Assembly: GCF_002102185.1 (NCBI RefSeq)
Contig: NZ_LQOW01000003.1
Coordinates: forward strand, 1-64,000
Direction of reading: 5' to 3'
From: Mycobacterium fragae
Lineage (GTDB): Bacteria > Actinomycetota > Actinomycetes > Mycobacteriales > Mycobacteriaceae
Length of the DNA stretch: 64,000 nt
Below, piece after piece: positions 1-10,458 of this stretch. The notes beneath the pieces were generated by a model. That model searched no databases and was not told the DNA's origin. It saw nothing but the letters and a program-made list of their open reading frames with translations. Position numbers and translations under genes: made by a program. Within the stretch, counting starts at the first letter, position 1; every line of letters starts with the position of its first letter.

Positions 1-98
1 ATCTTGCGGGCCTCGTCCTCCACCGTCTGGGCGTGCACATCAAAACGGCCCGCCATCGCCCGCATCTCGTGCGGGTCGGTCATAAAGCGTGTGGTCAT
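1..98 (-). CDS. esxJ: EsxJ-type WXG100 protein of the QILSS group, N-terminal part
   Basis: Only the first 32 codons lie in the window; the gene runs off the left edge. The start is the ATG at 96-98, preceded by a GGAG-type ribosome binding site. The visible N-terminus ([19 protein letters not shown]) matches the conserved start of the M. tuberculosis EsxJ/K/M/P/W group of ESAT-6-like proteins, which ESX-5 secretes as a heterodimer with an EsxN-group partner. The WXG bend and C-terminus are not visible. The order PE, PPE, esx on one strand is that of Rv1040c-Rv1039c-Rv1038c. The choice of esxJ over its near-identical paralogues rests on this order only. Confidence 0.85.
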   Translation of the reverse strand, partial: MTTRFMTDPHEMRAMAGRFDVHAQTVEDEARK

Positions 99-215
99 TG
101 GTTTCTCCTAACTAACTCGAAGTCTCGAATACGGTGTCGTCGGCTTAGCGTCAGGTTACGACGTGCCGATGAACGGCTGGCTTCTAATGCGTGACATGTT
201 CTCTTCCCCTTCCCA

Positions 216-1400
216 TCACACGAGAACCTGCTTGGGCATCACGGTGGGTTTGACGCCGTAGCGCGGCGCTCCAAAGCCATAGCCGCCGCGTCCGGCCGAG
301 GCCATCGCCGGCATACCGGCCGGCACGGCTGCGACCTCGCTCTCCTCAGCCGCAGCGGTCCAGCCCGAGCCGGCCAGGGTGGCGCCGGTGCCCGCCGGCG
401 TTGCCGCGGACCAACTGGCCGGCACTGACAGGCCGCCGACCGAGGACGAGGCGCCCAAACTGGCCAACACCGGTGCCCCACCAAAGCCGCCGACCGCCGG
501 TCCCGTCGAACCCGCCAGGGTCATGCCCATGCCCAAACCGGCGCCGAGTGGGGTGACGTCGCTGATCGTGACGCCTGCCGGCGCGTTGGCCATGAAGTGG
601 CCGAGGGTTGCCATGGCCGAGATCGTCATCATCGTGCACCAGGCAGCTGTGACATCAACGCCGTTGATGGTGTTCGCCACCATCGGGACACCGAAGAAGC
701 CCTGGATAGCGTCCATGAGGCCGCTGAGTCCGCCGCTGCTGGCCGCCGGGCTGGCCAGCGCACTCAGCCCGCCCTGCAGGTTGCCGAGCAGCCCGGTCAG
801 CCCCGACGTGGCCGCGTTGCTGCTGGCGGCGTTGGTGACGGCCGCAGCTTGTAGTCCCGCCCCGGCCGGGTTGGTGTTCTGCACCGGCGGCGTCAACGGT
901 GACAGCATTGCGGCGGCCGACGAGGACGCGGCGTAGGCAAACAGGGCGGACGCGTCTTGCGCCCACATCTCGAAGTAGCGAGCCCAGTTGGCGGCGATCG
1001 CCGGCGTGTTCTGTCCCAGGATGTTCGTTGCGACGAGGACCGCCAACTCAGCCCGGTTCTCCGCGATCACCGGTGGCGGCACCGTCGCCATGAACGCGGT
1101 CTCATAGGCCCCCGCAGAGGCCATGGCCTGGGAGGCCGCCTGCTGCAGCTGCCCGGAGGTGGTGTTCAGCCAAGCGATGTAGGGCTGTGCCGCGGCGGCC
1201 ATCGCCGCCGAGGACGGCCCGAGCCACTCCGAGCCGCTGAGCTGGGAGATCACCGCCTCATAGGAAGCCGCGTTCGTGCTCAGTTCCGCGCTCAGGCTGC
1301 TGAACGCCGATGCGGCGGCCATCATCGGCCCCGCCCCGGCACCGGCGTACATCAATGCGGAGTTGACCTCCGGCGGTCGCGCTGCGAAATCGAAGAACAT
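216..1400 (-). CDS. PPE15: PPE family protein, SVP subgroup (PPE15-like)
   Basis: A 394-residue PPE protein, near the 391 residues recalled for M. tuberculosis PPE15. The PPE domain covers about residues 1-170, with PPE at residues 9-11 and a WLG bend at 59-61. The C-terminal half is Ala/Gly/Ser-rich and carries the GGLSVPASW signature of the PPE-SVP subgroup, then an Arg-Gly-rich tail containing GFGAPRYGVKP. Family members pair with a PE partner, bind EspG5 and are exported by ESX-5 to the cell surface. PE8 lies 37 bases upstream and esxJ 117 bases downstream, a standard co-transcribed arrangement. The tail is almost the same as that of the PE neighbour. Confidence 0.92.
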   Translation of the reverse strand: MFFDFAARPPEVNSALMYAGAGAGPMMAAASAFSSLSAELSTNAASYEAVISQLSGSEWLGPSSAAMAAAAQPYIAWLNTTSGQLQQAASQAMASAGAYETAFMATVPPPVIAENRAELAVLVATNILGQNTPAIAANWARYFEMWAQDASALFAYAASSSAAAMLSPLTPPVQNTNPAGAGLQAAAVTNAASSNAATSGLTGLLGNLQGGLSALASPAASSGGLSGLMDAIQGFFGVPMVANTINGVDVTAAWCTMMTISAMATLGHFMANAPAGVTISDVTPLGAGLGMGMTLAGSTGPAVGGFGGAPVLASLGASSSVGGLSVPASWSAATPAGTGATLAGSGWTAAAEESEVAAVPAGMPAMASAGRGGYGFGAPRYGVKPTVMPKQVLV

Positions 1401-1437
1401 TTCTTAGACCCCGTTTCTCTAATCGCCCGACTAGTTC

Positions 1438-2346
1438 CTAGGTGACCGTCGGCTTCGGCATCGCCGGCATCACCTTTGGCTTGACGCCATAACGCGGGGC
1501 TCCGAAGCCCATGCCTCCGCGACCAGCCGAGGCAACTGACGGCATGCCGGCGGGCATGGCCGTCACCCCGCTGGTCTGCGCTGCGGGCACGGTCCAGCTC
1601 TGACCCGCCAGGGTCACGGGTGTGCTCGCACCGGGGACTCCGGCCCAGCTGGGCGGCACCGAAAGGCCGCCGACTGACGCCGCCTGGCCGAGCCCGGCCA
1701 GAACCGGTGCCCCGCCGCCGACTGCGCCGAGGCCACCGGCCGCCGGAGCGACCGTCCCGTCCAGTCCGGCTGCCAGGCCGCCAAGGTCGCCGGCGGCCGA
1801 TTCGGGGAGCGCCGTCAGCAGACCGCCGCCGGCCATACCGATAAGGTCCGAGCCCGCCGACGCCCAGTTTCCGGCCTGAATGTTGAGCAGGTTCGCGATG
1901 TTGCTGTTCAGCGGCGAGGCACTGAGCGCGCCGGTGATGCCGTTGATCAGGTTTGTCAGGTCATCTATCGGTGAGGCCGCAGCAGGAGCCGCGGCCGAAG
2001 TCGCCGACGATGACGCCCCGAACAGCGATCCGAGGCCCGACACCGGAGTCGAGGCGGCCGCGACCTGGTTGGCCACCTCGGTTTCTCCGTAGGAGCCGCT
2101 GCTGGTCGCGAGCAGGTTCACAAATTGCTGGTGAATGGCCTGCGCTTGGGCGCTCACCGTTTGGTAGAGCTGGCCGTAGGTAGAGAACACACCCGCCTGC
2201 AGGGCCGACACCTCGTCGGAGGCTGCGGGAAGAATCGTTGTAGTCGGGGCTGCGGCGGCCGCGCTTTCCGCGGAAAACGAGTTGCCGATACCCTCCAGCT
2301 GGGCCGCGGCTGCAGCTAGCGCCTCGGGCAGTGTTTTCACGAACAT
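1438..2346 (-). CDS. PE8: PE family protein with a long SVP-like C-terminal region (PE8-like)
   Basis: A 302-residue PE protein, compared with 275 recalled for M. tuberculosis PE8. The PE domain occupies about residues 1-95 and ends in YGETE (86-90), which fits the YxxxD/E type VII export motif. The remaining 200 residues are Ala/Gly-rich and include GGLSVPPSWAG, the signature normally used to define PPE-SVP proteins, followed by GFGAPRYGVKP. The start at 2346 has a GGAG ribosome binding site 8-11 bases upstream. Known PE8 forms a complex with PPE15 and EspG5. The SVP-like region on the PE partner suggests that both partners share a surface module, which is inference. Confidence 0.9.
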   Translation of the reverse strand: MFVKTLPEALAAAAAQLEGIGNSFSAESAAAAAPTTTILPAASDEVSALQAGVFSTYGQLYQTVSAQAQAIHQQFVNLLATSSGSYGETEVANQVAAASTPVSGLGSLFGASSSATSAAAPAAASPIDDLTNLINGITGALSASPLNSNIANLLNIQAGNWASAGSDLIGMAGGGLLTALPESAAGDLGGLAAGLDGTVAPAAGGLGAVGGGAPVLAGLGQAASVGGLSVPPSWAGVPGASTPVTLAGQSWTVPAAQTSGVTAMPAGMPSVASAGRGGMGFGAPRYGVKPKVMPAMPKPTVT

Positions 2347-2554
2347 GTATGTCTCCTGGTGGAAATCGGCCGACCCGGTAAGAGGGGTCGGCCACGGTGA
2401 TCAGTGCTGGTGTCTGGCAACGGATCCACGGCTCCACCTTGGCTTATCCAGAGGCTTAGGGGGTAGCGGGTTAATGGCTTCTTAACGTCCGCGGGCAAAC
2501 TTTTAACACATCTCATGCGCTTCGGGCGCTCGGCCTCCTCCGGCGCCGACGCGC

Positions 2555-2560
2555 TAGATT
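2555..2560 (+). promoter_or_regulatory. Candidate -10 box for tRNA-Leu
   Basis: TAGATT ends 8 bases before the first tRNA base and fits the TANNNT -10 pattern of mycobacterial SigA promoters. I see no convincing -35 hexamer upstream. Confidence 0.4.
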
Positions 2561-2568
2561 CATCGAAA

Positions 2569-2642
2569 GCCCCCATAGCCCAATCGGCAGAGGCAGCGGA
2601 CTTAAAATCCGCCAAGTGTCGGTTCGAGTCCGACTGGGGGCA
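2569..2642 (+). tRNA. leuX: tRNA-Leu, anticodon TAA
   Basis: A 74-base cloverleaf folds by eye: acceptor GCCCCCA pairs with TGGGGGC, the anticodon stem GCGGA/TCCGC encloses loop CTTAAAA (anticodon TAA, reading UUA), and T stem GTCGG/CCGAC encloses TTCGAGT. The discriminator is A and CCA is not encoded. The variable region is only five bases (CAAGT), whereas leucine tRNAs normally have a long variable arm, so the shape is class I while the anticodon and A73 are leucine-like. M. tuberculosis has leuX near the corresponding chromosomal position, from memory. Confidence 0.9.
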
Positions 2643-2675
2643 CGTTAAATCCTCGTTAAGCTCGCGACCGCCGGA

Positions 2676-4421
<1,746 letters not shown>

Positions 4422-5459
4422 GTGAGCGATGTTAGCTATGTGAACGGCGTGGGAGCCGCCACCGGGGATTTCTCGGTGGTTGCCGAAATCGCCGTTGGGC
4501 AGGGCGCGATCAGCGCCATCGCGATTAGCTCCGACGGCGGGCGGCTGATGGCCACGCATTATCAAAACGATCGTGTCTCGGTGATCGCCAGCGGTGACCG
4601 CCCGCAGGTGCGCAGTGTCCTTGAGGCCGGCGAGCCGTTCGCCGTCGCCCTGGCGCACACCCGTCGCGGCTACATCAGCACCACGTCGACCGCGTATGAC
4701 TCGATCGTGGCTTTGGACCTGAACACCGACCGCGTCGAGGCGGTGTATCCGGTGGCGCATGCCGTGACCGACTTGGCGGTAAGCCCGAACGGTAGGCACC
4801 TGTATGCCAGCCGCAATGCGGTCAACGGCGCCGACGTCGCGGTGCTCGACACCAAGACCGGCCGAGAGGATGCGATCGCTATCGCGGCCGCACCGGGAAC
4901 CACCACCGAATGTGTGCGCGTCAGCCCCGACGGCAACCGGCTGTACGTCGGGATCAACGGGCCATCTATGGCGGAGCTTCTGGTGATCGATGCACACCAA
5001 AAGCAAGTGCTGAGCACGATTCAGATCAGTTCGCCGATCAGGGATGTCGCGGTCAGCCCGGATGGTGCCACCGCGTACGTCGCCAGCTGTGCCGCCGACT
5101 TTTCGGCAGTGCTCGACGTCGTCGACACCCGTACCGGCATGGTCGCCAGCACCCACAAGGTCGGCGAGATCACCGGCTGCCTCACGCAATTGGCACTGAG
5201 CCGCGATGGTGAGCGCGGGTATCTGGTCAGCGACGAAAGTGTCATGGTGCTGGACACATTGACGGCCAACGTCATCGCGAGCGTCGCGGTCGGTTCGCAG
5301 CCGTCCTGTGTGGTCGAAAGCCCGGATGGAAGTCGCCTTTACATCAGCGACTACGCCGGCTCGGTCACGGTGCTCGCGATCACGTCGTACGACGAGCCCA
5401 CCGCTCCGCACCATTGGGCCCTCCCCGACCTGCCGGCGCTCGAGTCGGCCATGACCTAA
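4422..5459 (+). CDS. Seven-bladed beta-propeller repeat protein (Rv1057-like)
   Basis: The protein has 345 residues from the GTG at 4422. An in-frame ATG at 4272 would add 50 residues of low-complexity sequence, so the shorter start is preferred. It is built of repeated blades of the YVTN/lactonase type, with the recurring pattern VSPDG, LYVS, VAVLDT and VIDA throughout. I see no signal peptide with the short start. Such propellers usually act as binding scaffolds; no catalytic role can be assigned. The neighbours (fadD14 downstream on the same strand) match Rv1057-Rv1058. Rv1057 of M. tuberculosis responds to envelope stress through SigE and MprA, according to published work. Confidence 0.85.
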   Translation: MSDVSYVNGVGAATGDFSVVAEIAVGQGAISAIAISSDGGRLMATHYQNDRVSVIASGDRPQVRSVLEAGEPFAVALAHTRRGYISTTSTAYDSIVALDLNTDRVEAVYPVAHAVTDLAVSPNGRHLYASRNAVNGADVAVLDTKTGREDAIAIAAAPGTTTECVRVSPDGNRLYVGINGPSMAELLVIDAHQKQVLSTIQISSPIRDVAVSPDGATAYVASCAADFSAVLDVVDTRTGMVASTHKVGEITGCLTQLALSRDGERGYLVSDESVMVLDTLTANVIASVAVGSQPSCVVESPDGSRLYISDYAGSVTVLAITSYDEPTAPHHWALPDLPALESAMT

Positions 5460-5491
5460 CCGAACCCCGGGCACCGCCCAGCCGCGGATCA

Positions 5492-5497
5492 TAAGCT
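5492..5497 (+). promoter_or_regulatory. -10 box of a leaderless promoter for fadD14
   Basis: TAAGCT lies 8 bases before the ATG at 5506. No ribosome binding site is visible, so transcription probably starts at or next to the start codon. Confidence 0.5.
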
Positions 5498-5505
5498 GTA
5501 CGTCG

Positions 5506-7137
5506 ATGTACAGCACAATGCAGCAGTTGCCGCTGACGATCACCGCCATCCTGCGACACGCCTCGGGTGTACATGGCGCACGGCGTGTCACGACCGCGAC
5601 CGGTGATGATTACCGCACCTCCACCTACGCCGAAGTTGGTCAACACGCCGCACAGCTGGCGAACGCGTTGCGCCGCCTCGGCGTCACCGGCGACCAGCGG
5701 GTCGCCACCTTCATGTGGAACAACACCGAACACCTGACGGCCTATCTGGCGGTCCCGGCGATGGGCGCGGTGCTGCACACCCTCAACATCCGGCTCTTCG
5801 CCGAGCAGGTCGTCTATGTCGCCAACGAAGCCGAAGACCAGGTCGTACTGGTCGACCTGTCGCTGGCCAAACTGCTGGGGCCGATACTGGCCAAGCTCGA
5901 CACCTTGCACACCGTGATCGCGGTCGGCGACGGCGAAACCGCGCCGCTGGAGGAATCGGGCAAGACGGTGCTGCGCTATGCCGACGTTTTGGCCGGCGAG
6001 TCACCCGAATTCGACTGGCCGCGGATCGACGAGAACTCCGCAGCTGCGATGTGCTACACCAGCGGCACGACGGGCAACCCGAAAGGCGTTGTCTACAGCC
6101 ACCGTTCGAGTTACCTGCACACCATGGCGGCGTGTACGGCAAACGGCATCGGGGTCGGGTCCAGCGATTGCGTGCTGCCGATCGTGCCGATGTTCCACGC
6201 CAACGCCTGGGGTCTGCCGTATGCGGCGTTGATGGCCGGCGCGGACCTCGTGTTGCCGGACCGCCACCTGGATGCTCCGTCGCTGATCGACATGATCGAG
6301 ACGTTGCGGCCCACGGTGGCCGGTGCGGTTCCGACGATCTGGAACGACGTCATGCATCACCTCGAGAAGGACCCCGATCACGACATCTCGTCCTTGCGGC
6401 TGGTGGCCTGCGGCGGCTCCGCGGTCCCGGTGTCGTTGATGCGCGATTTCGAAGAGCGACACGGCGTGCAAATCCGGCAGCTGTGGGGGATGACCGAAAC
6501 CTCGCCGATGGCCACCATGGCCTGGCCGCCACCGGGCACGCCCGACGACCAGCATTGGCCGCTGCGCGGCACCCAGGGCCAACCGGTGTGCGGCGTGGAA
6601 GCCCGCATCGTCGACGACGAGGGCAACGTGCTGCCCAACGACGGCGAAGCCGTCGGCGAGCTGGAAGTGCGCGGGCCGTGGATCACCGGCTCGTACTACC
6701 GCGGGCACGACGAGTCCAGCTTCCAATCCGGTTGGCTGCGCACCGGCGACGTCGGCCGCATCGACGAACGTGGCTTCATCACGCTGACCGATCGGTCCAA
6801 GGACGTCATCAAATCCGGCGGGGAGTGGATCTCCTCGGTCGAATTGGAGAATTGCCTGATCGCCCACCCCGACGTGGTCGAGGCGGCCGTGGTCGGGGTT
6901 CCCGACGAACGGTGGCAGGAACGCCCGCTGGCCGCCGTCGTCGTCAAAGAGGGCGCATCCGTCAGCGCCGAGGATTTGCGAAAGTATCTGGCCGACAAGG
7001 TAGTTCGCTGGTGGCTGCCGGAGCGGTGGACGTTCGTCGATGAGATCCCACGCACCAGCGTCGGCAAGTACGACAAGAAGACCATCCGATCCCGCTACGC
7101 CGAGGACGGCTACCAGGTCACCGAGGTACGAGACTGA
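5506..7137 (+). CDS. fadD14: Fatty-acid--CoA ligase FadD14
   Basis: At 543 residues it matches the length and N-terminus recalled for M. tuberculosis FadD14 (Rv1058). It activates medium-chain or longer fatty acids to acyl-CoA via an acyl-adenylate. Seen in the sequence: the AMP-binding P-loop YTSGTTGNPKG at 184-194, the GMTETSP motif, the hinge TGDVGRIDERGF with the DRSKDVIKSGGEW signature, and the catalytic lysine in SVGK (Lys521). It is the first gene of a run of closely spaced plus-strand genes to 10443. The next gene begins 27 bases downstream with its own strong ribosome binding site. Confidence 0.93.
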   Translation: MYSTMQQLPLTITAILRHASGVHGARRVTTATGDDYRTSTYAEVGQHAAQLANALRRLGVTGDQRVATFMWNNTEHLTAYLAVPAMGAVLHTLNIRLFAEQVVYVANEAEDQVVLVDLSLAKLLGPILAKLDTLHTVIAVGDGETAPLEESGKTVLRYADVLAGESPEFDWPRIDENSAAAMCYTSGTTGNPKGVVYSHRSSYLHTMAACTANGIGVGSSDCVLPIVPMFHANAWGLPYAALMAGADLVLPDRHLDAPSLIDMIETLRPTVAGAVPTIWNDVMHHLEKDPDHDISSLRLVACGGSAVPVSLMRDFEERHGVQIRQLWGMTETSPMATMAWPPPGTPDDQHWPLRGTQGQPVCGVEARIVDDEGNVLPNDGEAVGELEVRGPWITGSYYRGHDESSFQSGWLRTGDVGRIDERGFITLTDRSKDVIKSGGEWISSVELENCLIAHPDVVEAAVVGVPDERWQERPLAAVVVKEGASVSAEDLRKYLADKVVRWWLPERWTFVDEIPRTSVGKYDKKTIRSRYAEDGYQVTEVRD

Positions 7138-7164
7138 GCGCGCAGATCACGCGGAAGGAGTGAC

Positions 7165-8226
7165 ATGAGCTTGCGGGTTGTGCAATGGGCAACCGGGTCG
7201 GTGGGGGTGGCCGCGATCAAGGGAGTGCTCGAGCATCCCGAGCTCGAACTCGCCGGATGCTGGGTGCATTCGGAGGCCAAGAGCGGCAAGGACGTCGGCG
7301 ACATCGTCGGCATGCCGCCGCTGGGAGTGAAGGCGACCAACAGCCTCGACGACATCCTCGCGCTGGATGCCGACGCGGTGATCTATGCGCCGCTGATGGC
7401 CAATGTGGACGAGGTGGCCGCGCTGCTGCGCTCCGGCAAAAATGTCGTCACGCCGGTTGGTTGGGTGTACCCCAGCGAACGGTCGGCTGCCCCGCTGGAA
7501 GTGGCCGCGCAGGCCGGTAATGCGACGCTGCACGGCGTCGGCATCGCACCCGGTGCCGTCAGTGAGCTGTTCCCGCTGATGCTCTCGGTGATGTCCACCG
7601 GCGTGACTTTCGTTCGCTGCGAAGAGTTTTCGGATTTGCGGACCTACGACGCTCCGAACGTATTGCGCCACGTGATGGGCTTCGGGGGGACGCCCGACAG
7701 CGCGTTGACCGGGCCGATGCAGAAAATGCTCGACAGTGGCTTCATCCAGTCGGCCCGATTGTGCGTCGACCGGTTGGGCTTCGCCGCCGATCCCCACATC
7801 CGCTCATCGCAAGAAGTGGCCGTCGCCACCGCACCCATCGACTCGCCGATCGGCGTGATCGAGCCCGGGCAGGTGGCCGGACGCCGCTTCCACTGGGAGG
7901 CGCTGGTCGGCGATACGCCGGTGGTCCGGATCACGGTGAACTGGCTCGTGGGCCAGGAAAACCTCGACCCGCCTTGGTCTTTCGGGCCTGCAGGGGAGCG
8001 ATACGAAATCGAGGTCCGCGGAAACCCGGACACTTTCGTCACGGTCAAGGGCTGGCAGCCGGAGAGCGTGGAGGCCGGCCTGAAGAGCAACCCCGGCGTC
8101 GTCGCGACCGCGGCGCATTGCGTGAACGCGGTGCCGGCGACATGCGCGGCCCCGGCAGGTATCCAGAGCTTCTTCGATCTACCGCTGATCACTGGGCGGG
8201 CGGCGCCCGGATTGGCACGCCGCTGA
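7165..8226 (+). CDS. NAD(P)-binding dihydrodipicolinate-reductase-like protein (Rv1059-like)
   Basis: The 353-residue product has an N-terminal Rossmann fold (VVQWATGSVGVAAIKGVLEH, residues 5-24) and a C-terminal domain resembling 2,4-diaminopentanoate dehydrogenase and DapB-like oxidoreductases. The substrate is unknown. GIAPGAVSE and DAPNVLRHVMGFG are conserved in this family. The ATG is preceded by AAGGAG. Its TGA overlaps the next ATG (TGATG), which suggests translational coupling with the SRPBCC gene. Length agrees with Rv1059 (354). Confidence 0.85.
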   Translation: MSLRVVQWATGSVGVAAIKGVLEHPELELAGCWVHSEAKSGKDVGDIVGMPPLGVKATNSLDDILALDADAVIYAPLMANVDEVAALLRSGKNVVTPVGWVYPSERSAAPLEVAAQAGNATLHGVGIAPGAVSELFPLMLSVMSTGVTFVRCEEFSDLRTYDAPNVLRHVMGFGGTPDSALTGPMQKMLDSGFIQSARLCVDRLGFAADPHIRSSQEVAVATAPIDSPIGVIEPGQVAGRRFHWEALVGDTPVVRITVNWLVGQENLDPPWSFGPAGERYEIEVRGNPDTFVTVKGWQPESVEAGLKSNPGVVATAAHCVNAVPATCAAPAGIQSFFDLPLITGRAAPGLARR

Positions 8227-8705
8227 TGGGCAGGCCGCTGACTGTGGAGCAGTCGCGGGCAATCCCCGTTTCTGTCGACGACGCCTTCGCAGGCACGATG
8301 CCGATACCCCTCCCCACGCTGTTCCGTCATCGCTACGGGCCGATCCCGCCGATCAAGGAGGTGCGCGGCCAAACCGGCGACTGGAGTTCCGTCGGGCAGA
8401 CGCGCACTGTGCTGTTGGCCGGCGGGGGCAGCATGCGCGAGGAGCTGACCAGTGTGGACCCACCACGGTCGTTCGGCTACACCCTGACCGACATCACCGG
8501 CCCGATGTCCCCGCTGGTCCGTCTGGTCGAGGGCGAGTGGATCTTCACTGCGGCGGGCGCCGGAACCACCGTCACCTGGCGCTGGACCATCCACGCCCGC
8601 TCGGCGCTGGCGGCACCGCTGGTGCCGGTGCTGGGCCGGCTGTGGAAGGGCTACGCGCGGCGGTCACTGGAGGAGTTGTCGAAGCAACTGGCTGGGAGTC
8701 GCTAA
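8226..8705 (+). CDS. SRPBCC/START-fold protein (Rv1060-like)
   Basis: A 159-residue protein with the start-overlap TGATG to the gene before it. The pattern RHRYGPIPPI, a central strand GSMREELTSVDPPRSFGYTL and the TVTWRWTIHAR strand followed by a C-terminal amphipathic helix is typical of polyketide-cyclase/SRPBCC proteins, which bind hydrophobic ligands. No catalytic residue can be named. A longer in-frame reading upstream to 7761 exists, but it lies inside the preceding gene and is not expected to be used. Confidence 0.82.
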   Translation: MGRPLTVEQSRAIPVSVDDAFAGTMPIPLPTLFRHRYGPIPPIKEVRGQTGDWSSVGQTRTVLLAGGGSMREELTSVDPPRSFGYTLTDITGPMSPLVRLVEGEWIFTAAGAGTTVTWRWTIHARSALAAPLVPVLGRLWKGYARRSLEELSKQLAGSR

Positions 8706-8716
8706 CCTCGAAGGCC

Positions 8717-9586
8717 ATGTGCCGACTCTTCGGGCTGCACGCCGGGACCGACGTTGTCACCGCGACGTTCTGGCTGCTGGACGCACCGGACAATCTCGCT
8801 GCGCAGAGCAGACGAAACCCGGACGGAACCGGTCTGGGTGTGTTCGACGCCCAGGGCCGCCCGCAGGTGCGCAAGCAGCCGATCGCGGCGTGGCAGGACA
8901 CCGACTTCGCCACGGAAGCGCACGACCTGACCGGCACCACGTTCATCGCGCATGTGCGCTACGCGACCGCGGGATCGCATGACGTGGTCAACACCCATCC
9001 GTTCCTTCAGGACGACCGGATCTTCGCGCACAACGGCGTGCTGGAAGGTCTGGATGCGCTCGACGAGCGGCTGAGTGCGGTCGGAACCGCGGATTTGGTG
9101 TTGGGACAGACCGATTCAGAGCGGGTGTTCGCGTTGATCACCGCCTCGATCCGCGCGAGCGGCGGTGATGTCGGGGCGGGTCTGGTCGACGCGATGCGAT
9201 GGCTGGCCGCGAATGTGCCGATCTATGCGGTCAACGTGCTGCTGAGCACGGCCACCGACATGTGGGCGCTGCGCTACCCGGAAGCACACGAACTGTATGT
9301 CTCGGACCGCCGCGAGACCCCGCCGGACAGCACATTCAGTTTGCGCACCGAACGCATTCGGGCCGACTCCGACCACCTGCGCTCTCGGCCTTCGGTGGTG
9401 TTCGCCAGTGAACCGATGGACGATGACCCACGATGGCGCCTGCTGGCGCCAGGAGAGCTGGTTCATGTCGACGCCGGGTTGCAGATCAAGTGCGACGTGG
9501 TGCTGCCGGATCCGCCCCGGCATCAGCTGCGCCGTGAGGATTTGAGCGCCGCCGCTCAGGCCGCCCAGCACACCCAAAGCGCGTGA
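8717..9586 (+). CDS. Class II glutamine amidotransferase domain protein (Rv1061-like)
   Basis: The 289-residue product begins Met-Cys-Arg-Leu-Phe-Gly; after removal of Met the Cys becomes the N-terminal nucleophile of the Ntn-type glutaminase fold. FIAHVRYAT, NTHPF and FAHNGVLEG are the glutamine-binding and oxyanion segments of the family. No synthetase domain is fused, so it may act with a partner or be an EgtC/YafJ-like hydrolase. It sits 11 bases after the SRPBCC gene, and its TGA overlaps the GTG of the next gene. Length matches Rv1061 (287). Confidence 0.87.
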   Translation: MCRLFGLHAGTDVVTATFWLLDAPDNLAAQSRRNPDGTGLGVFDAQGRPQVRKQPIAAWQDTDFATEAHDLTGTTFIAHVRYATAGSHDVVNTHPFLQDDRIFAHNGVLEGLDALDERLSAVGTADLVLGQTDSERVFALITASIRASGGDVGAGLVDAMRWLAANVPIYAVNVLLSTATDMWALRYPEAHELYVSDRRETPPDSTFSLRTERIRADSDHLRSRPSVVFASEPMDDDPRWRLLAPGELVHVDAGLQIKCDVVLPDPPRHQLRREDLSAAAQAAQHTQSA

Positions 9587-10443
9587 CGGCCAAACGCGCA
9601 CTGGTGCTCGGCGGCGGCGGTGTGGCCGGGATCGCTTGGGAGACAGGAGTTCTGCTCGGCATCGCGGACGAATCGCCCGGTGCCGCGCGGGCATTGCTCG
9701 AGTCCGACATCCTGGTGGGGACGTCGGCCGGCTCGGCGGTGGCGGCGCAGATCGGCAGCGGCCGTACCCTCGACGAGCTGTTCGCCCGGCAGGTCGACGA
9801 ACGCTCCGCCGAAATCGATCCCGGCGTCGACATCGAGGCCATCACGGAGCTTTTCCTGGCCGCAATGTCGGAACCGGACACCAACGTGCCGCAGAAGAGG
9901 CAGCGCATCGGGGCGGTCGCGCTGGCAACCGAAACCGTCGCCGAACCGGTCCGCCGCCAGGTGATCGCCCATCGGCTACCCGAGCATGACTGGCCGGAAC
10001 GGGTAATCCGGGTCACCGCAATCGATGTCGCGACCGGGGAACTGGTGGTGTTCGATTCCGCCTCGGGTGTCCACCTGGTCGACGCGGTGGCCGCCAGCTG
10101 CGCGGTGCCGGGGGCATGGCCGCCGGTGACGATCGGGCAGCGGCGCTACATGGACGGCGGGATCGGCAGCACGATCAACCTGGACGTCGCCGACGACTGC
10201 GACGTCGCCGTGGTGTTGGTGCCCGCGGGCGTTTCGGCGCCGTCGTCGTTCGGGCCCGGACCCGCCGCGGAGATCGCCGCGTTTCGTGGTGCGGCACATG
10301 GTGTTTTCGCGGACCACCAGTCGCTGGCGGCATTCGGATCAAACCCGTTGGATCCGCGTTGCCGCATCGCCTCGGCTAGAGCCGGACGTGCGCAAGGCCG
10401 GCGCGAGGCCGCAGCGGTCGCGGCGTTCTTAGCGGGCGGCTGA
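9583..10443 (+). CDS. Patatin-like phospholipase (Rv1062-like)
   Basis: A 286-residue patatin-fold lipid acyl hydrolase. The oxyanion loop is LGGGGVAGI (9-17), the nucleophile is Ser48 in GTSAG, and the dyad Asp lies in MDGG near residue 188. No signal peptide is seen, so it is probably cytosolic or membrane-associated. Start GTG overlaps the previous stop (GTGA), indicating coupling. It ends the plus-strand run and converges with the TetR gene across a 15-base gap. In M. tuberculosis its neighbour is the second patatin Rv1063c, which here lies 8 kb away beyond an inserted block. Confidence 0.88.
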   Translation: MTAKRALVLGGGGVAGIAWETGVLLGIADESPGAARALLESDILVGTSAGSAVAAQIGSGRTLDELFARQVDERSAEIDPGVDIEAITELFLAAMSEPDTNVPQKRQRIGAVALATETVAEPVRRQVIAHRLPEHDWPERVIRVTAIDVATGELVVFDSASGVHLVDAVAASCAVPGAWPPVTIGQRRYMDGGIGSTINLDVADDCDVAVVLVPAGVSAPSSFGPGPAAEIAAFRGAAHGVFADHQSLAAFGSNPLDPRCRIASARAGRAQGRREAAAVAAFLAGG

Positions 10444-10458
10444 CGCGCGAGCCGCCGA

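Noticed and set aside
2569..2675. Phage or ICE attachment site at tRNA-Leu
   Set aside because: No integrase, no duplicated tRNA end and no second boundary found within the window.
7761..8225. N-terminal extension of the SRPBCC protein
   Set aside because: Lies wholly within the preceding dehydrogenase-like gene in another frame; the TGATG overlap at 8226 marks the real start.
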